Shown here piece by piece: positions 16,131 to 29,988 of a stretch of 64,000 bases of DNA. The position numbers were made by a program, and so were the translations under genes. Source of the DNA: Mycolicibacterium mengxianglii (GTDB taxonomy: Bacteria; Actinomycetota; Actinomycetes; Mycobacteriales; Mycobacteriaceae); NCBI RefSeq assembly GCF_015710575.1, contig NZ_CP065373.1:2480001-2544000 (forward strand), read 5' to 3'. Position 1 is the stretch's first letter; each line of letters begins with the position of its first letter. The notes below the pieces were generated by a model, which ran no database searches, had not been told where the DNA came from, and saw only the letters and a program-made list of their open reading frames with translations.

Positions 16131-16163
16131 ACGGGTCGACGACAGAGGGAGGGGACGACCCGT
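16131..16163 (+). promoter_or_regulatory. Hairpin of the riboswitch expression platform
   Basis: ACGGGTCG (16131-16138) pairs perfectly with CGACCCGT (16156-16163) across a 17-base purine-rich loop. It starts right where the second aptamer closes and ends 16 bases before the AGGAG (16179-16183) of gcvP. There is no T-tract, so it is more likely a switch stem competing with the aptamer than a stand-alone terminator. Confidence 0.5.
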
Positions 16164-16187
16164 CGCGTCCTGCTGCCTAGGAGTCCC

Positions 16188-19028
<2,841 letters not shown>

Positions 19029-19034
19029 GAACGA

Positions 19035-19073
19035 CTTCGGCTACGCCCACCGCAAGGGTGGGCGTAGCCGAAG
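19035..19073. terminator. Long hairpin terminator between convergent genes
   Basis: CTTCGGCTACGCCCACC (19035-19051) pairs perfectly over 17 bp with 19057-19073 around a 5-base loop GCAAG. It lies 6 bases after gcvP and 29 bases before the stop of the minus-strand VWA gene, so it can end transcription from both sides. No T-tract follows, as is common for mycobacterial terminators. Confidence 0.8.
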
Positions 19074-19101
19074 GTCGATCTTTACGCCGTGTGAGTGCGG
19101 G

Positions 19102-21069
19102 TCAGCTCAACACGGTGGTGAGCGCGGCCGTCATCTCCGGTGAACCCGACGACGGCACATTCTGGTACCTGCCACCGCTGAGCTGAGCCACCGACTCCCA
19201 GGTCGCGCGGTCGGGGTCGTCACCGACATTGATCACGTTGACCGCGACGGAACGTGCCGGGTCGGTGTTCGCCCGGACCAGATCCTGGAGGCCGGACGCG
19301 CCGAGGGACTGATCGCTGTGCGGACCCGCGGTGATCACCAGCACCGAATTCGTCTGTCCGGGACGGAAACCGGTACGTGCCTCGCCCAACACGTTGCGTA
19401 GCGTCGTGAAGGAGACCCTGCCCGCGGCGCCCGGCGTCAGCTCGGTCAGCGCCGAGTCCAGCGCAGCGCTGCGGGGTCGCCCACCGACATCGTCACTGAG
19501 GGGGCCCAGTGGCACCTCGCTGTTACTGGAAGCACCGTCGAAGGTGGTCAGCGCCACCGCCGCGGTCGGAGCCAGGGCAGTGATGCGGTCGTTCAGGGCG
19601 GCCGTCAACGGGCCGAGGTCCAGCGAACGGTCCAGCATGATGGACACCGCCGGCGCGGAAGCCGGTGCCGTCAGGGCGTTCGCCACCGTCACGCGCGCGC
19701 TGTCGTCTCCGACCGAGAGGGTGTCCGGCAGCGGGCCGAACGACGTGACGTCATTACCCGGGGGGGTGTCGTTCTGCGTGCGGAAACCGGCGGCGGCCAA
19801 CTCGGCCTGCTGCTCGGGGTCCCGCAGGAAGCGCTCGAACTGGCTCGCCGCACTGACCTGTTCCTTGGACAGCCAATCGCCTCCGAGCAGCACAGCCGGG
19901 AAGTCGGCGACGGCCACCGGGCCCGGCGGCAGCCAGGACGCGACGGTCGCCTTGGCGTCGGAGAGGTCCTTGCTGCGGGTGAACAGCCGCTGTTCGGTGG
20001 TCACCACGGCGTGCACGTCGGCTTTGGCCGGGTCGGCGCTGTCGAGCAGGGCCGCCATCGCGGTGTCGCCGGAGCTGTCGGCGAGCTCGGGTTGACCGGC
20101 TCGAAGCGTCCGTACTGCGGCGGTGCCCTCCGTGGCGGGAGCACCGTTCGGCGCGGACGCCGCGGCCACCGCCTCGGCCGCCAGGTAAGCGGCATCGCTG
20201 TCATCTGTGGTGGGCAGCGCCAGCCGCAGCGACCCCCACCCACGCAGGTTCAACCCGTCCAGTGCGGTCGGGTTGGACTGCAGCCCGGGCAGCGTGCGCC
20301 AGTTCTGGTCCTTGAGTGCGGGCTTGAGCTCCGGTCGAACGGCGAGCAGAACCGGTGAGGTGACCAGCGATTTGGCGGCGCTGACGATCCGCGGGTCGAC
20401 CTCGGCCTGCAACCGCGCCGAAGACACCGAACTGCCGGGGATCCACAACGCGGGCTTGTCCCCGAGGTCGGTGGGCCACGTGCCCTCCAAACCGTCGACG
20501 ACGGCATCGGAGTCGGCGGCCTGAACACCGACGGCAACGCAGTGGTCACCCACCGGACTGGCCGACTCATTGAACTTCTGGGCGAGCGGCCCGAGATGTT
20601 CGGCGATGGCCGGGTCTGCCACCACCGCAACCGTCATCTCGCCGTCCAGGCACTGGCTGGCCGCGACGTCGGACCGGTCGGACAGGGCGTTGCCGAAGAA
20701 CCGCCACAGGATGACGGCGGCCACCACCACGACGACGGTGACGAGTGCGGCGATCACGCCGATGCTGACACCGCGTCGTCCCGGCGCGACGGTCCGGTGA
20801 CTACCGGTCCACTCGCCGTCGTTGCGATGCCCGCTCGTCGGCGGACCCGACCGAAACGCCGCGGTCTGATTGTCGTCAGCCGGCGGGTTCGCAGCCGGGA
20901 ATTCGCCGGAATCGGTTCTGCTGTAAGTGGGTTCGGCCCGGTACCGGGCGTCATCATCGAACTCTGCGTCGTCGAACTGTGAGTCCTCGAACTGCGCGTC
21001 CTCGGCCTCGCTGTCGGGGACGTCGATGTTGTCATCATCGTCGGGCCCGGGCTTGCTGTGCCTACCCAT
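19102..21069 (-). CDS. Membrane-anchored substrate-binding/VWA-domain protein (Rv1836c-like)
   Basis: 655 residues. A very acidic cytoplasmic N-terminus (1-95) and one membrane segment (about 101-123, VSIGVIAALVTVVVVVAAVILW) place the bulk outside the membrane. The middle resembles a periplasmic substrate-binding fold. The C-terminal 180 residues are a von Willebrand A domain beginning at VSIMLDRSLDLG, where the MIDAS motif DxSxS reads D-R-S-L-D, so metal binding may be altered. ATG 21069. Position and architecture match M. tuberculosis Rv1836c; function unknown. Confidence 0.85.
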   Translation of the reverse strand: MGRHSKPGPDDDDNIDVPDSEAEDAQFEDSQFDDAEFDDDARYRAEPTYSRTDSGEFPAANPPADDNQTAAFRSGPPTSGHRNDGEWTGSHRTVAPGRRGVSIGVIAALVTVVVVVAAVILWRFFGNALSDRSDVAASQCLDGEMTVAVVADPAIAEHLGPLAQKFNESASPVGDHCVAVGVQAADSDAVVDGLEGTWPTDLGDKPALWIPGSSVSSARLQAEVDPRIVSAAKSLVTSPVLLAVRPELKPALKDQNWRTLPGLQSNPTALDGLNLRGWGSLRLALPTTDDSDAAYLAAEAVAAASAPNGAPATEGTAAVRTLRAGQPELADSSGDTAMAALLDSADPAKADVHAVVTTEQRLFTRSKDLSDAKATVASWLPPGPVAVADFPAVLLGGDWLSKEQVSAASQFERFLRDPEQQAELAAAGFRTQNDTPPGNDVTSFGPLPDTLSVGDDSARVTVANALTAPASAPAVSIMLDRSLDLGPLTAALNDRITALAPTAAVALTTFDGASSNSEVPLGPLSDDVGGRPRSAALDSALTELTPGAAGRVSFTTLRNVLGEARTGFRPGQTNSVLVITAGPHSDQSLGASGLQDLVRANTDPARSVAVNVINVGDDPDRATWESVAQLSGGRYQNVPSSGSPEMTAALTTVLS

Positions 21070-21153
21070 GGCTGGACACGCCTAACACTTCTCGACCTCT
21101 CCTCAGACCCGTCCCCACCAACCGGGCGCGAATAATCCCGGCGCTGAGTGTAA

Positions 21154-23355
21154 TCACTGAGCGGCGGCGGCCTTGAACTCGCGACGGCGCCGGTGCAGGA
21201 TCGGCTCGGTATAGCCATTGGGTTGTGCCGTGCCTGCCAGGATCAGCTCCTCGGCAGCGGCGAAGGCGATGCTGGAATCGAAATCGGGCGCCAACGGCAG
21301 GTAGGTCGGGTCGCCGTCATTCTGCCGATCCACCACCGGCGCCATCCGCTCCAGGCTGGTCCGCACCACCTCGGGGGTGATCACACCGTGGCGCAGCCAG
21401 TTGGCCAGCAACTGGCTGGAGATTCGCAGCGTGGCCCGGTCCTCCATGAGCGCGACGTCGTGGATGTCGGGCACCTTCGAGCAGCCGACACCCTGGTCGA
21501 TCCAGCGCACCACGTAACCCAGGATGGACTGGCAGTTGTTGTCGACCTCCTGGTGGATCTCGTCGGAAGACCACGTCAGCGATGAATCGGCCAGCGGAAT
21601 CGTCAGCAGTTCGTCGATGGTGGTGCGGGTCTTGCCTTCGAGTTCCTTCTGCACGGCGAACACATCGACCTGGTGATAGTGCATGGCGTGCAGGGTGGCT
21701 GCAGTCGGCGACGGCACCCACGCGGTGGTGGCACCGGCCTTGGGCTGGCTGATCTTCTGCTCGACCATGTCGGCCATCAAGTCCGGCATCGCCCACATGC
21801 CCTTGCCGATCTGCGCCTTCCCGGACAGCCCGGCGGCCAGACCGATGTCGACGTTGGCGTCCTCGTAGGCCTTGATCCACGGCTGGGACTTCATGGTGCC
21901 CTTGCGCACCATCGGCCCGGCTTCCATCGAGGTGTGGATTTCGTCGCCGGTGCGGTCCAGGAATCCGGTGTTGATGAACACCACGCGGTCGGCAGCGGCC
22001 TTGATGCACGCCTTGAGGTTGACCGAGGTGCGGCGTTCCTCATCCATGATGCCGACTTTGAGGGTGCCCTGCGGCAGACCCAGCACATCCTCGACGCGGC
22101 TGAACAGCTCGCAGGTGAAGGCCACCTCATCGGGGCCGTGCATCTTGGGTTTCACGATGTAGATGGAGCCGGTCCGGCTGTTGAGCAGCGGACCGTGCTC
22201 TTCTGAGTCCTTCATCCCGTGGATGCCGATCAGGCTGGTGAACAAGGCATCGAGGATGCCTTCGGGCACCTCGACCTCTTCGTCGGCGCTGCCGCGCATC
22301 ACGATGGCGTCGTTGGTCATCAGGTGGCCCACGTTGCGGACGAACAGCAGGCTGCGTCCGGGCAGCGTCAGCTCGCCGCCGCCGGGCGCGGTGTAGATGC
22401 GGTCCTCGTTGAGCACCCGGGTGAAGGTCTTGCCGCCCTTGGTGACGTCCTCGGACAGGTCACCGCGGTTGAGGCCGAGCCAGTTGCGGTAGCCGAGGAC
22501 CTTGTCCTCGGCGTCGACGGCGGCCACCGAGTCCTCGAAGTCCATGATGGTGGTGACCGCCGACTCCAGCACGACGTCCTTGATGCCCGCCCGGTCGGTG
22601 GAGCCGACGGGCGATTCCGCGTCGATCTCGATCTCGATGTGCAGCCCGTGGTTGGCCAGCAGTACAGACTTCGGTGCGCTCGCTTCGCCGGTGTAACCCG
22701 CGAACTTCTCGGGGGCGAGAAGTTCGGCCGACAGTTCATCGCCCAGCGCGATCCGCAGCGTGCCCTCGTCGACGGCGAGCGCGGTGACGTCGGCCCAGGA
22801 ACCGGAGTCCAGCGGGGTGGCCTCGTCGAGGAACTTACGGGCGTAGGCGATCACCTTGTCGCCTCGCACCCGGTTGTACCCGGAGCCCTTCTCGGCGCCG
22901 TCCTCTTCGGAGATCACATCGGTGCCGTACAGAGCGTCGTAGAGCGAGCCCCACCGCGCATTGCTGGCATTGAGCGCGAACCGCGCATTGAGAACCGGCA
23001 CCACCAGCTGCGGGCCGGCGGTCGAGGTGATTTCCGGGTCCACACCGGAGGTGGTGACGGTGAAATCCTCGGGTTCGGGCAGCAGATAACCGATTTCGAT
23101 GAGGAACGCCTTGTAGGCCTCCGGGTCGTGCGGCTCGATCGCGCGGTGGCGATGCCACTTGTCGATCTGCGCCTGCAGTTCGTCGCGGCGGGCCAGCAAC
23201 TCGGCGTTCTGCGGTGCCAGGTCGGTGACCACCTTGTCGACCCCGGCCCAGAAGGTGTCGGGATCAAGATCGGTGCCCGGCAAGGCCTCGTTGTTCACGA
23301 AGTCGTGCAGCACCTTGGCGACCTTCAGGTTGCCCACGGTTACACGCTCAGTCAT
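21154..23355 (-). CDS. glcB: Malate synthase G
   Basis: 733 residues. It condenses glyoxylate with acetyl-CoA to malate in the glyoxylate shunt. Long conserved segments include [48 protein letters not shown] and [19 protein letters not shown] (the last adjoining the catalytic region). ATG 23355 ([12 protein letters not shown]) has GGAGGACC directly upstream and is preferred to an in-frame start 24 bases earlier. Rv1837c ortholog. Being next to the glycine cleavage genes is the ancestral mycobacterial order. Confidence 0.96.
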   Translation of the reverse strand: MTERVTVGNLKVAKVLHDFVNNEALPGTDLDPDTFWAGVDKVVTDLAPQNAELLARRDELQAQIDKWHRHRAIEPHDPEAYKAFLIEIGYLLPEPEDFTVTTSGVDPEITSTAGPQLVVPVLNARFALNASNARWGSLYDALYGTDVISEEDGAEKGSGYNRVRGDKVIAYARKFLDEATPLDSGSWADVTALAVDEGTLRIALGDELSAELLAPEKFAGYTGEASAPKSVLLANHGLHIEIEIDAESPVGSTDRAGIKDVVLESAVTTIMDFEDSVAAVDAEDKVLGYRNWLGLNRGDLSEDVTKGGKTFTRVLNEDRIYTAPGGGELTLPGRSLLFVRNVGHLMTNDAIVMRGSADEEVEVPEGILDALFTSLIGIHGMKDSEEHGPLLNSRTGSIYIVKPKMHGPDEVAFTCELFSRVEDVLGLPQGTLKVGIMDEERRTSVNLKACIKAAADRVVFINTGFLDRTGDEIHTSMEAGPMVRKGTMKSQPWIKAYEDANVDIGLAAGLSGKAQIGKGMWAMPDLMADMVEQKISQPKAGATTAWVPSPTAATLHAMHYHQVDVFAVQKELEGKTRTTIDELLTIPLADSSLTWSSDEIHQEVDNNCQSILGYVVRWIDQGVGCSKVPDIHDVALMEDRATLRISSQLLANWLRHGVITPEVVRTSLERMAPVVDRQNDGDPTYLPLAPDFDSSIAFAAAEELILAGTAQPNGYTEPILHRRRREFKAAAAQ

Positions 23356-23392
23356 TGGTCCTCCTTGGCCGGCAATCAACTCATCCTACCCG

Positions 23393-24307
23393 TCAGTAAC
23401 CTGCGTCATCTGCAGCGTCAGCCATGAGAAGCAGGTCACAGCGGTCTCGCAGCATGGAACGCAGCAACGCAGCGCGTAGCGACAGGCCTCGCTGGCAACG
23501 CACGTACTCGGCGCGACCTGTCGCATCCTCGATCCGAATCGGTGTAAGACCGTACCCGGTCAGGTCATAGGGGCTGGCCCGCATGTCCAGCTCTCTGGCG
23601 TCGGCTGCCAGTTCCAGACAATCCAGCAACAACTCGGCCTCGACCAGCGGTCCCAGTTTCGCGCACCACTTGTAGAGGTCCATGGTCGCGTGCACACAAC
23701 CGGGCTGCTCGTGGGCGATCTGGGTGTCGCGGGTCAGGGCGACGGCATTACGCGGCGCGGCGGCATCGGTGAAGAACCGGAAAGCATCGAAGTGAGTGCA
23801 GCGCAGCGGCATCGACTCGACCACCGCATCGGTGCCGGCGACGCCCAGTCGCAGCGGCACACCGTCGTGGCGGATATCGGAGCTGCGGTACACCATCGCC
23901 CACTCGTGCAGCCCGAAACAGTTGAGGACGGCCGGCCGATCCTGGGTCGCGGCCAGCAGATCGGCGATGAACCGCACGGCGTGCTGTCGTCCCCGCAAAT
24001 AATCCAGCCCGACCGTCACCCCCTCAGTGTGCCGCGTATAGCCGGTTCGCCCGAGGTAATCGCGCGCACCGGCGCCGGCAAGCACCACGCCGTATCCGGG
24101 ATGCCAGCGCGTGAGATGCCGCGGCCGCAGGCTGTAGTAGGTGAACAGGAAGTCCCATACCGGGTGCGATTCCCCGGCGGCGGCGCGGCGCCGGTGCGGT
24201 GCCAGAAACGCCTCGGCGCGTTCCCGATGTGCGTCCGCCCGTGCCGTCCACTGCGCCTCCGGCACGGCACGGATACCGGTGGCAGCGTCGGTGAGCAGCT
24301 CAGACAC
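23393..24307 (-). CDS. Conserved actinobacterial protein annotated as 3-methyladenine DNA glycosylase
   Basis: 304 residues from GTG 24307 (VSELLTDAATGIRAV); GTG 24322 is an alternative. Conserved segments: HPVWDFLFTYYSLRPRHLTRWHPG, LNCFGLHEWAMVYR, HFDAFRFFT, CVHATMDLYKW, ARELDMRASPYDLTGYG. I recall this family being called 3-methyladenine DNA glycosylase in actinobacterial genomes, but no helix-hairpin-helix or AAG-like motif is visible, so the name should not be trusted as function. It overlaps the CNNM gene upstream by 8 bases. M. tuberculosis has toxin-antitoxin and PE_PGRS genes at this spot instead. Confidence 0.6.
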   Translation of the reverse strand: MSELLTDAATGIRAVPEAQWTARADAHRERAEAFLAPHRRRAAAGESHPVWDFLFTYYSLRPRHLTRWHPGYGVVLAGAGARDYLGRTGYTRHTEGVTVGLDYLRGRQHAVRFIADLLAATQDRPAVLNCFGLHEWAMVYRSSDIRHDGVPLRLGVAGTDAVVESMPLRCTHFDAFRFFTDAAAPRNAVALTRDTQIAHEQPGCVHATMDLYKWCAKLGPLVEAELLLDCLELAADARELDMRASPYDLTGYGLTPIRIEDATGRAEYVRCQRGLSLRAALLRSMLRDRCDLLLMADAADDAGY

Positions 24308-25367
24308 GGTGGGTCCCGTCACGTACGGTCCCCACCAGGTCCTCCACCAGGTCCTCCAGGGCGACCATCGCCACCACGGGAACCGCAGGCCCGCCATCGC
24401 CCATCGTGACCAGTGCCAGATGGCTGTTGGTGCGCCGCAACCGCGACAGCGCATCCGGTAGCGGTAACCGCTCCGGCACGTGGGGCAGCGGCCGCACCAC
24501 GGACAGGTCGACCACGGTGTCGGGGTCGTCGTCGAGGGCCAGCACGTCCTTGATGTGCAGATAGCCGACGTAGATGCCGTCGACCCCGGTGACCGGGAAC
24601 CGGGAGTAGCCGGTCTCGACCAGCGCGCGCTCGACCGCGCCGATGGTGGGCCCCGACCCGGCAGCCGCCACCGGCACCGCCCGGATCTCCGCCAACGGCA
24701 CTGCCACATCGGCGACCACCCGGTTGCGGATCTGCAGCGCCCGCGTCAACCGGGTGTGCTCCTCGGGGTCGAGCAGCCCCTCGGACACCGACTCGGCGAT
24801 CATCGCGGAGAGCTCCACCGTGGAGACCGTGATGTCGAGTTCGTCCTTGGGCTCCACCCGCAGCGCCCGCAAGGTGGTGTTGGCACACCAGTTGTAGAAC
24901 GCGATGAACGGCCTGACCGCCCGCACATAGGCCAGGTACGGCGGGATCAGCAGCATGGCGGTGGATTCGGGGCCGGCGATCGCGATGTTCTTCGGCACCA
25001 TCTCACCGAGCAGTACGTGCAAGATGACCACGACCGCCAGGGCGACCAGGAACGCGACGCTGTGCAGCACCGCGTCCGGGATGCCCAGCAGACCGAACGG
25101 CTTCTCCAACAGGTGCGCCACCGCCGGTTCACCCACCCGGCCGAGCAGAATCGAGCAGATCGTGATGCCCAGCTGGGCGCCGGCGAGCATGAGCGACAGG
25201 TGCTCGCCCGCCCGGATGACGGTGACGGCACTCTTCTTGCCCTGCTCGGCGAGCGCCTCGAGGCGGTCGCGGCGGGCCGAGATGAGCGCGAACTCCGCAC
25301 CCACGAAGAAGGCGTTGGCGCCCAGCAGCACCAGAGTCAGCAGCACGCCGAAGATGTCGCCGCCCAT
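24300..25367 (-). CDS. CNNM/hemolysin-family membrane protein with CBS domains (Rv1841c-like)
   Basis: 355 residues. An N-terminal DUF21/CNNM transmembrane domain (about 1-190; segments near 5-25, 62-80, 98-120, 130-150) starts with VLLGANAFFVGAEFALISARRDRLE. A CBS pair follows (about 205-330) with YSRFPVTGVDGIYVGYLHIKDVL. It ends shortly after the CBS pair and lacks the CorC_HlyC C-terminal domain of longer relatives. Family members are Mg2+-related transporters or exporters. ATG 25367 overlaps the upstream stop by one base, so the two CNNM genes are coupled and may form a heterodimer. Confidence 0.88.
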   Translation of the reverse strand: MGGDIFGVLLTLVLLGANAFFVGAEFALISARRDRLEALAEQGKKSAVTVIRAGEHLSLMLAGAQLGITICSILLGRVGEPAVAHLLEKPFGLLGIPDAVLHSVAFLVALAVVVILHVLLGEMVPKNIAIAGPESTAMLLIPPYLAYVRAVRPFIAFYNWCANTTLRALRVEPKDELDITVSTVELSAMIAESVSEGLLDPEEHTRLTRALQIRNRVVADVAVPLAEIRAVPVAAAGSGPTIGAVERALVETGYSRFPVTGVDGIYVGYLHIKDVLALDDDPDTVVDLSVVRPLPHVPERLPLPDALSRLRRTNSHLALVTMGDGGPAVPVVAMVALEDLVEDLVGTVRDGTHRV

Positions 25368-26737
25368 CAGCGATCCCCCTCCTCGTCCTTGTCGCTGCCG
25401 TCCGGCCCCAGCTCGGTGAGCTCGAGCTGGTCGATGCGTCGGCCGTCCATCGCGATCACGGTGGCGCGCCAGCGTGGCGGGTCGTCGAGTGACCCGTCGG
25501 CGTCGAACGCCCGTAGCTCCACTGATTCCCCGACTTCCGGAATGTGCCCGAGCTCCTGCAGCACCAAACCGCCGATGGTGTCGTACTCACCTTCGGGGGC
25601 CCGGTAGCCGGTGGCCGAGGCCACTTCGTCGATACGCAGCAAGCCCGACACCTGCCACCCGCCGCCGGCCGCCACCACGTCCGGGGTGGCGTCATCGTGT
25701 TCGTCGCGGACGTCGCCCACGATCTCCTCGATGAGATCTTCGACGGTGACCATGCCGGCGGTGCCGCCGTACTCGTCGACGACCAGCGCAGTCTGCAGGC
25801 CGCTGGCGCGGATCTGCGCGAAGACCGCGTCGCCGTCCAAGGTGGACGGCACCACGGGGACCGGCTGCACCAGCGAGGCCAGTGTCGTCGCCGCGCGGTG
25901 CTCGCGTGGGATCTCGAAGACCTGTTTGATGTGCACGATGCCGATGGTCTCGTCCAAATCGCCGTCGATGATGGGAAAGCGGGAGTAGCCGGTCTCGGTG
26001 GCGGTGGCCACCAGATCCGCCACGGTGTCGTCTGCGGCCATCGCGACGATCTTGGAGCGGGGTGTCATCAGTTCTTCGGCGGTCAGCTCACCGAACTGCA
26101 ATGAGCGGTCCACCAGAGTGGCCGTCACCGCGTCCAGCGAGCCGCTGCGGGCGGAGTTGCGCACCAGGGCCACCAGCTCCTGCGGAGAACGTGCCGAGGC
26201 CAGTTCGTCGGCGGGTTCGATGCCCATCCGGCGCAGAATCCAGTTGGCCGAGCCGTTGGTGGCGAGAATCGCCGGCTTGAGCAGCATCGAGAACACCAGC
26301 TGCGGCCCGGAGACGGCGCGTGCGGTGGGCAGCGCCAGTGCGACGGCGAGATTCTTGGGGACCAGTTCACCGAACACCATGGAGATGGAGGTGGCGATCA
26401 CCAGGGACAGTCCCAGTGCGATCCCGCCGATACTGCCCTCCGGGAGCTTTATGGCGCGCAGCACCGGCTCGAGCAGCCGCGCCACGACCGGTTCGGCCAG
26501 GTACCCGGTGGCCAGAGTGGTCACCGAGATGCCCAGCTGTGCGCCGGAGAGTTGGAACGACAGGGTGCGGTGGGCGCGCTGCACGTACTTGTCACGCCGC
26601 CGGCCCGTGCGGGCGTTGGCGTCGACGGTGCTGCGCTCCAGCGCGGTGAGGGAGAACTCTGCGGCGACGAACAAGGCGGTACCTGCGGTGAGTACCACGA
26701 TCGCCAGCAGGGACAGGACGGTGACTCCGAGACTCAT
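25367..26737 (-). CDS. CNNM/hemolysin-family membrane protein with CBS and CorC_HlyC domains (Rv1842c-like)
   Basis: 456 residues. The CNNM transmembrane domain covers about 1-200 (starts [34 protein letters not shown], split over residues 3-36). CBS domains with [24 protein letters not shown] and [25 protein letters not shown] lie at about 215-345. A CorC_HlyC domain (about 360-445) carries the usual [20 protein letters not shown]. It is probably a divalent-cation (Mg2+) handling membrane protein. ATG 26737; upstream of it are 212 bases without a recognised gene, which should hold the operon promoter. Confidence 0.9.
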   Translation of the reverse strand: MSLGVTVLSLLAIVVLTAGTALFVAAEFSLTALERSTVDANARTGRRRDKYVQRAHRTLSFQLSGAQLGISVTTLATGYLAEPVVARLLEPVLRAIKLPEGSIGGIALGLSLVIATSISMVFGELVPKNLAVALALPTARAVSGPQLVFSMLLKPAILATNGSANWILRRMGIEPADELASARSPQELVALVRNSARSGSLDAVTATLVDRSLQFGELTAEELMTPRSKIVAMAADDTVADLVATATETGYSRFPIIDGDLDETIGIVHIKQVFEIPREHRAATTLASLVQPVPVVPSTLDGDAVFAQIRASGLQTALVVDEYGGTAGMVTVEDLIEEIVGDVRDEHDDATPDVVAAGGGWQVSGLLRIDEVASATGYRAPEGEYDTIGGLVLQELGHIPEVGESVELRAFDADGSLDDPPRWRATVIAMDGRRIDQLELTELGPDGSDKDEEGDR

Positions 26738-26949
26738 GAGCGCGTCACCGCCGCAGATGTGCCGGGCCGCAAGCCCGGCTGACTAGAGGAAGGCTCGGCG
26801 TCCTGCGCCTCAGCTGTGTTCTCTTCGTGGACGTGGTTACCGACCACCGTGACAGCGTCACTGGGTGCCTGCGGCACTGACTTCCCTTCATTTCACAAGC
26901 GGATGTTCCCGCGCGAATACCCAAAAAAGTTAGCTTATCGACCGCTCTG

Positions 26950-28413
<1,464 letters not shown>

Positions 28414-28439
28414 TCACCCACTGCGCCGAGCGGCGTGGA

Positions 28440-29915
28440 TCAGGCCTCGACCTCGCTGCGGTCCCCGCTCCACAGCGTGTGGAATCGCTTCGTCGACTCG
28501 GTGTCGATGCGTCCGTAGGTGTGCGCGCCGAAGAAGTCGCGCAGGCCCTGCGTCAGCGCCGCGGGCAACCGCTCGGTGCGCAGTCCGTCGTAGTAGGACA
28601 GTGCCGAGCTGAAACCGGGGATCGGAATGCCGAGTTCGGTGGCCTTGACCACCACTCGACGCCAGCTGTCGATGGCGTTCTCGATCGCGGCGCGGAAGTA
28701 CGGGTCGACGATCAGAGTCGGCAGGTCGGGATCGTTGTCGAAGGCGTCCTTGATGCGGTTGAGGAACTTGGCGCGGATGATGCAGCCGCCGCGCCAGATG
28801 GTCGCCATATCGCCGGGGGTGATGCTCCAGTTGTACTCGACCGACCCGGCCTGGATCTGGTTGAACCCCTGGGCGTAGGCGATGATCTTCGAGGCGTAGA
28901 GCGCCTGGCGGATGTCCTCGGTGAATTGTTCGGCGTCGGAAGGCTTCTCGCCCAGGTCCCCGGCGGCCAGCCCGGTGGTGGCCTGGCGTTGGGTCACCGA
29001 TCCGGACAGCGCGCGGGCGAAGACGGCCTCGGCGATGCCGGTGACGGGCACACCCAGGTCGAGTGCGGACTTCACGGTCCAGCGGCCGGTGCCCTTCTGC
29101 TCGGCCTCGTCGAGGATCAGGTCCACCAGCGGTTTGCCGGTTTTGGCGTCGATCTGGCGCAGCACCTGGGCGGTGATCTCGACCAGGAAGCTGTCCAGGT
29201 CGCCGGAGTTCCACTCGTCGAACACGTCGGCGATCTCGGGGGCCGACTTGCCCAGCCCGTCGCGCAGCAGCTGGTAGGCCTCGCCGATGAGCTGCATGTC
29301 GGAGTACTCGATGCCGTTGTGCACCATCTTGACGAAGTGTCCGGCGCCGTCGGGGCCGACATGGGTGCAGCAGGGCACCCCGTCGACGTGGGCGGAGATC
29401 TCCTCCAGCAGGGGGCCCAGGCTCTCGTAGGACTCGGCCGGACCACCGGGCATGATCGACGGCCCGTTGAGGGCGCCCTCTTCGCCGCCGGAGATGCCGG
29501 CGCCCACGAAGTGCAGACCGCGCGCGCGGATGGCTTTCTCCCGGCGGATGGTGTCGGTGAAGAGCGAGTTGCCGCCGTCGATGATGATGTCGCCGGGTTC
29601 CATGGCGTCGGCGAGCTCGTTGATGACGGCGTCGGTCGCGGCGCCGGCCTTGACCATGATCAGCACCCGTCGTGGCTTCTCGAGTGCGGCAAGAAATTCC
29701 GGGATGGTCTCACTGCGCACGAAGTTGCCCTCGGACCCGTGCTCGGCCAGCAGGGCGTCGGTTCTGCCGATCGACCGGTTGTGCAGGGCGACGGTGTAAC
29801 CGTGGTGAGCGAAGTTACGCGCGATGTTGGAGCCCATCACCGCCAGACCGGTCACTCCGATTTGCGCTGTCGCCTGGGTGGAGGGGGCAGCCTCGGTAGT
29901 GGGGGATTCGGTCAT
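28440..29915 (-). CDS. gnd: 6-phosphogluconate dehydrogenase, NADP-dependent
   Basis: 491 residues. It oxidatively decarboxylates 6-phosphogluconate to ribulose 5-phosphate in the pentose phosphate pathway. The Rossmann motif GVTGLAVMGSNIARNFAHHG opens the domain; GAGISGGEEGALNGPSIMPGG and GHFVKMVHNGIEYSDMQLI contain the catalytic Lys/Asn region. ATG 29915 (MTESPTTEAAPSTQ) follows AAAGGG; longer in-frame starts give foreign sequence. Rv1844c (gnd1) ortholog. A GTAGT/ACTAC dyad at 29974-29988, about 60 bases upstream, may subject it to BlaI. Confidence 0.95.
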   Translation of the reverse strand: MTESPTTEAAPSTQATAQIGVTGLAVMGSNIARNFAHHGYTVALHNRSIGRTDALLAEHGSEGNFVRSETIPEFLAALEKPRRVLIMVKAGAATDAVINELADAMEPGDIIIDGGNSLFTDTIRREKAIRARGLHFVGAGISGGEEGALNGPSIMPGGPAESYESLGPLLEEISAHVDGVPCCTHVGPDGAGHFVKMVHNGIEYSDMQLIGEAYQLLRDGLGKSAPEIADVFDEWNSGDLDSFLVEITAQVLRQIDAKTGKPLVDLILDEAEQKGTGRWTVKSALDLGVPVTGIAEAVFARALSGSVTQRQATTGLAAGDLGEKPSDAEQFTEDIRQALYASKIIAYAQGFNQIQAGSVEYNWSITPGDMATIWRGGCIIRAKFLNRIKDAFDNDPDLPTLIVDPYFRAAIENAIDSWRRVVVKATELGIPIPGFSSALSYYDGLRTERLPAALTQGLRDFFGAHTYGRIDTESTKRFHTLWSGDRSEVEA

Positions 29916-29973
29916 GTGAGCCCTTTCGGTTCTGTGCCGGCACAGCAGATTTCCACGCCGTTCCGCAGCTGAG

Positions 29974-29988
29974 CGTAGTCGTACTACG
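29974..29988. promoter_or_regulatory. Dyad resembling a BlaI operator, upstream of gnd
   Basis: CGTAGT (29974-29979), CGT, ACTACG (29983-29988) is a 6-bp inverted repeat. Mycobacterial BlaI operators are built on TACTAC/GTAGTA half-sites, and this dyad carries GTAGT and ACTAC, in the reverse order. It overlaps the stop codon of the M56 gene and lies 59 bases before the gnd start. The blaI gene is 1 kb away. Confidence 0.4.

Noticed and set aside
28479..29972. Plus-strand open frame of 497 codons inside gnd
   Set aside because: Antisense shadow of gnd; repetitive Gly/Val/Asp composition.
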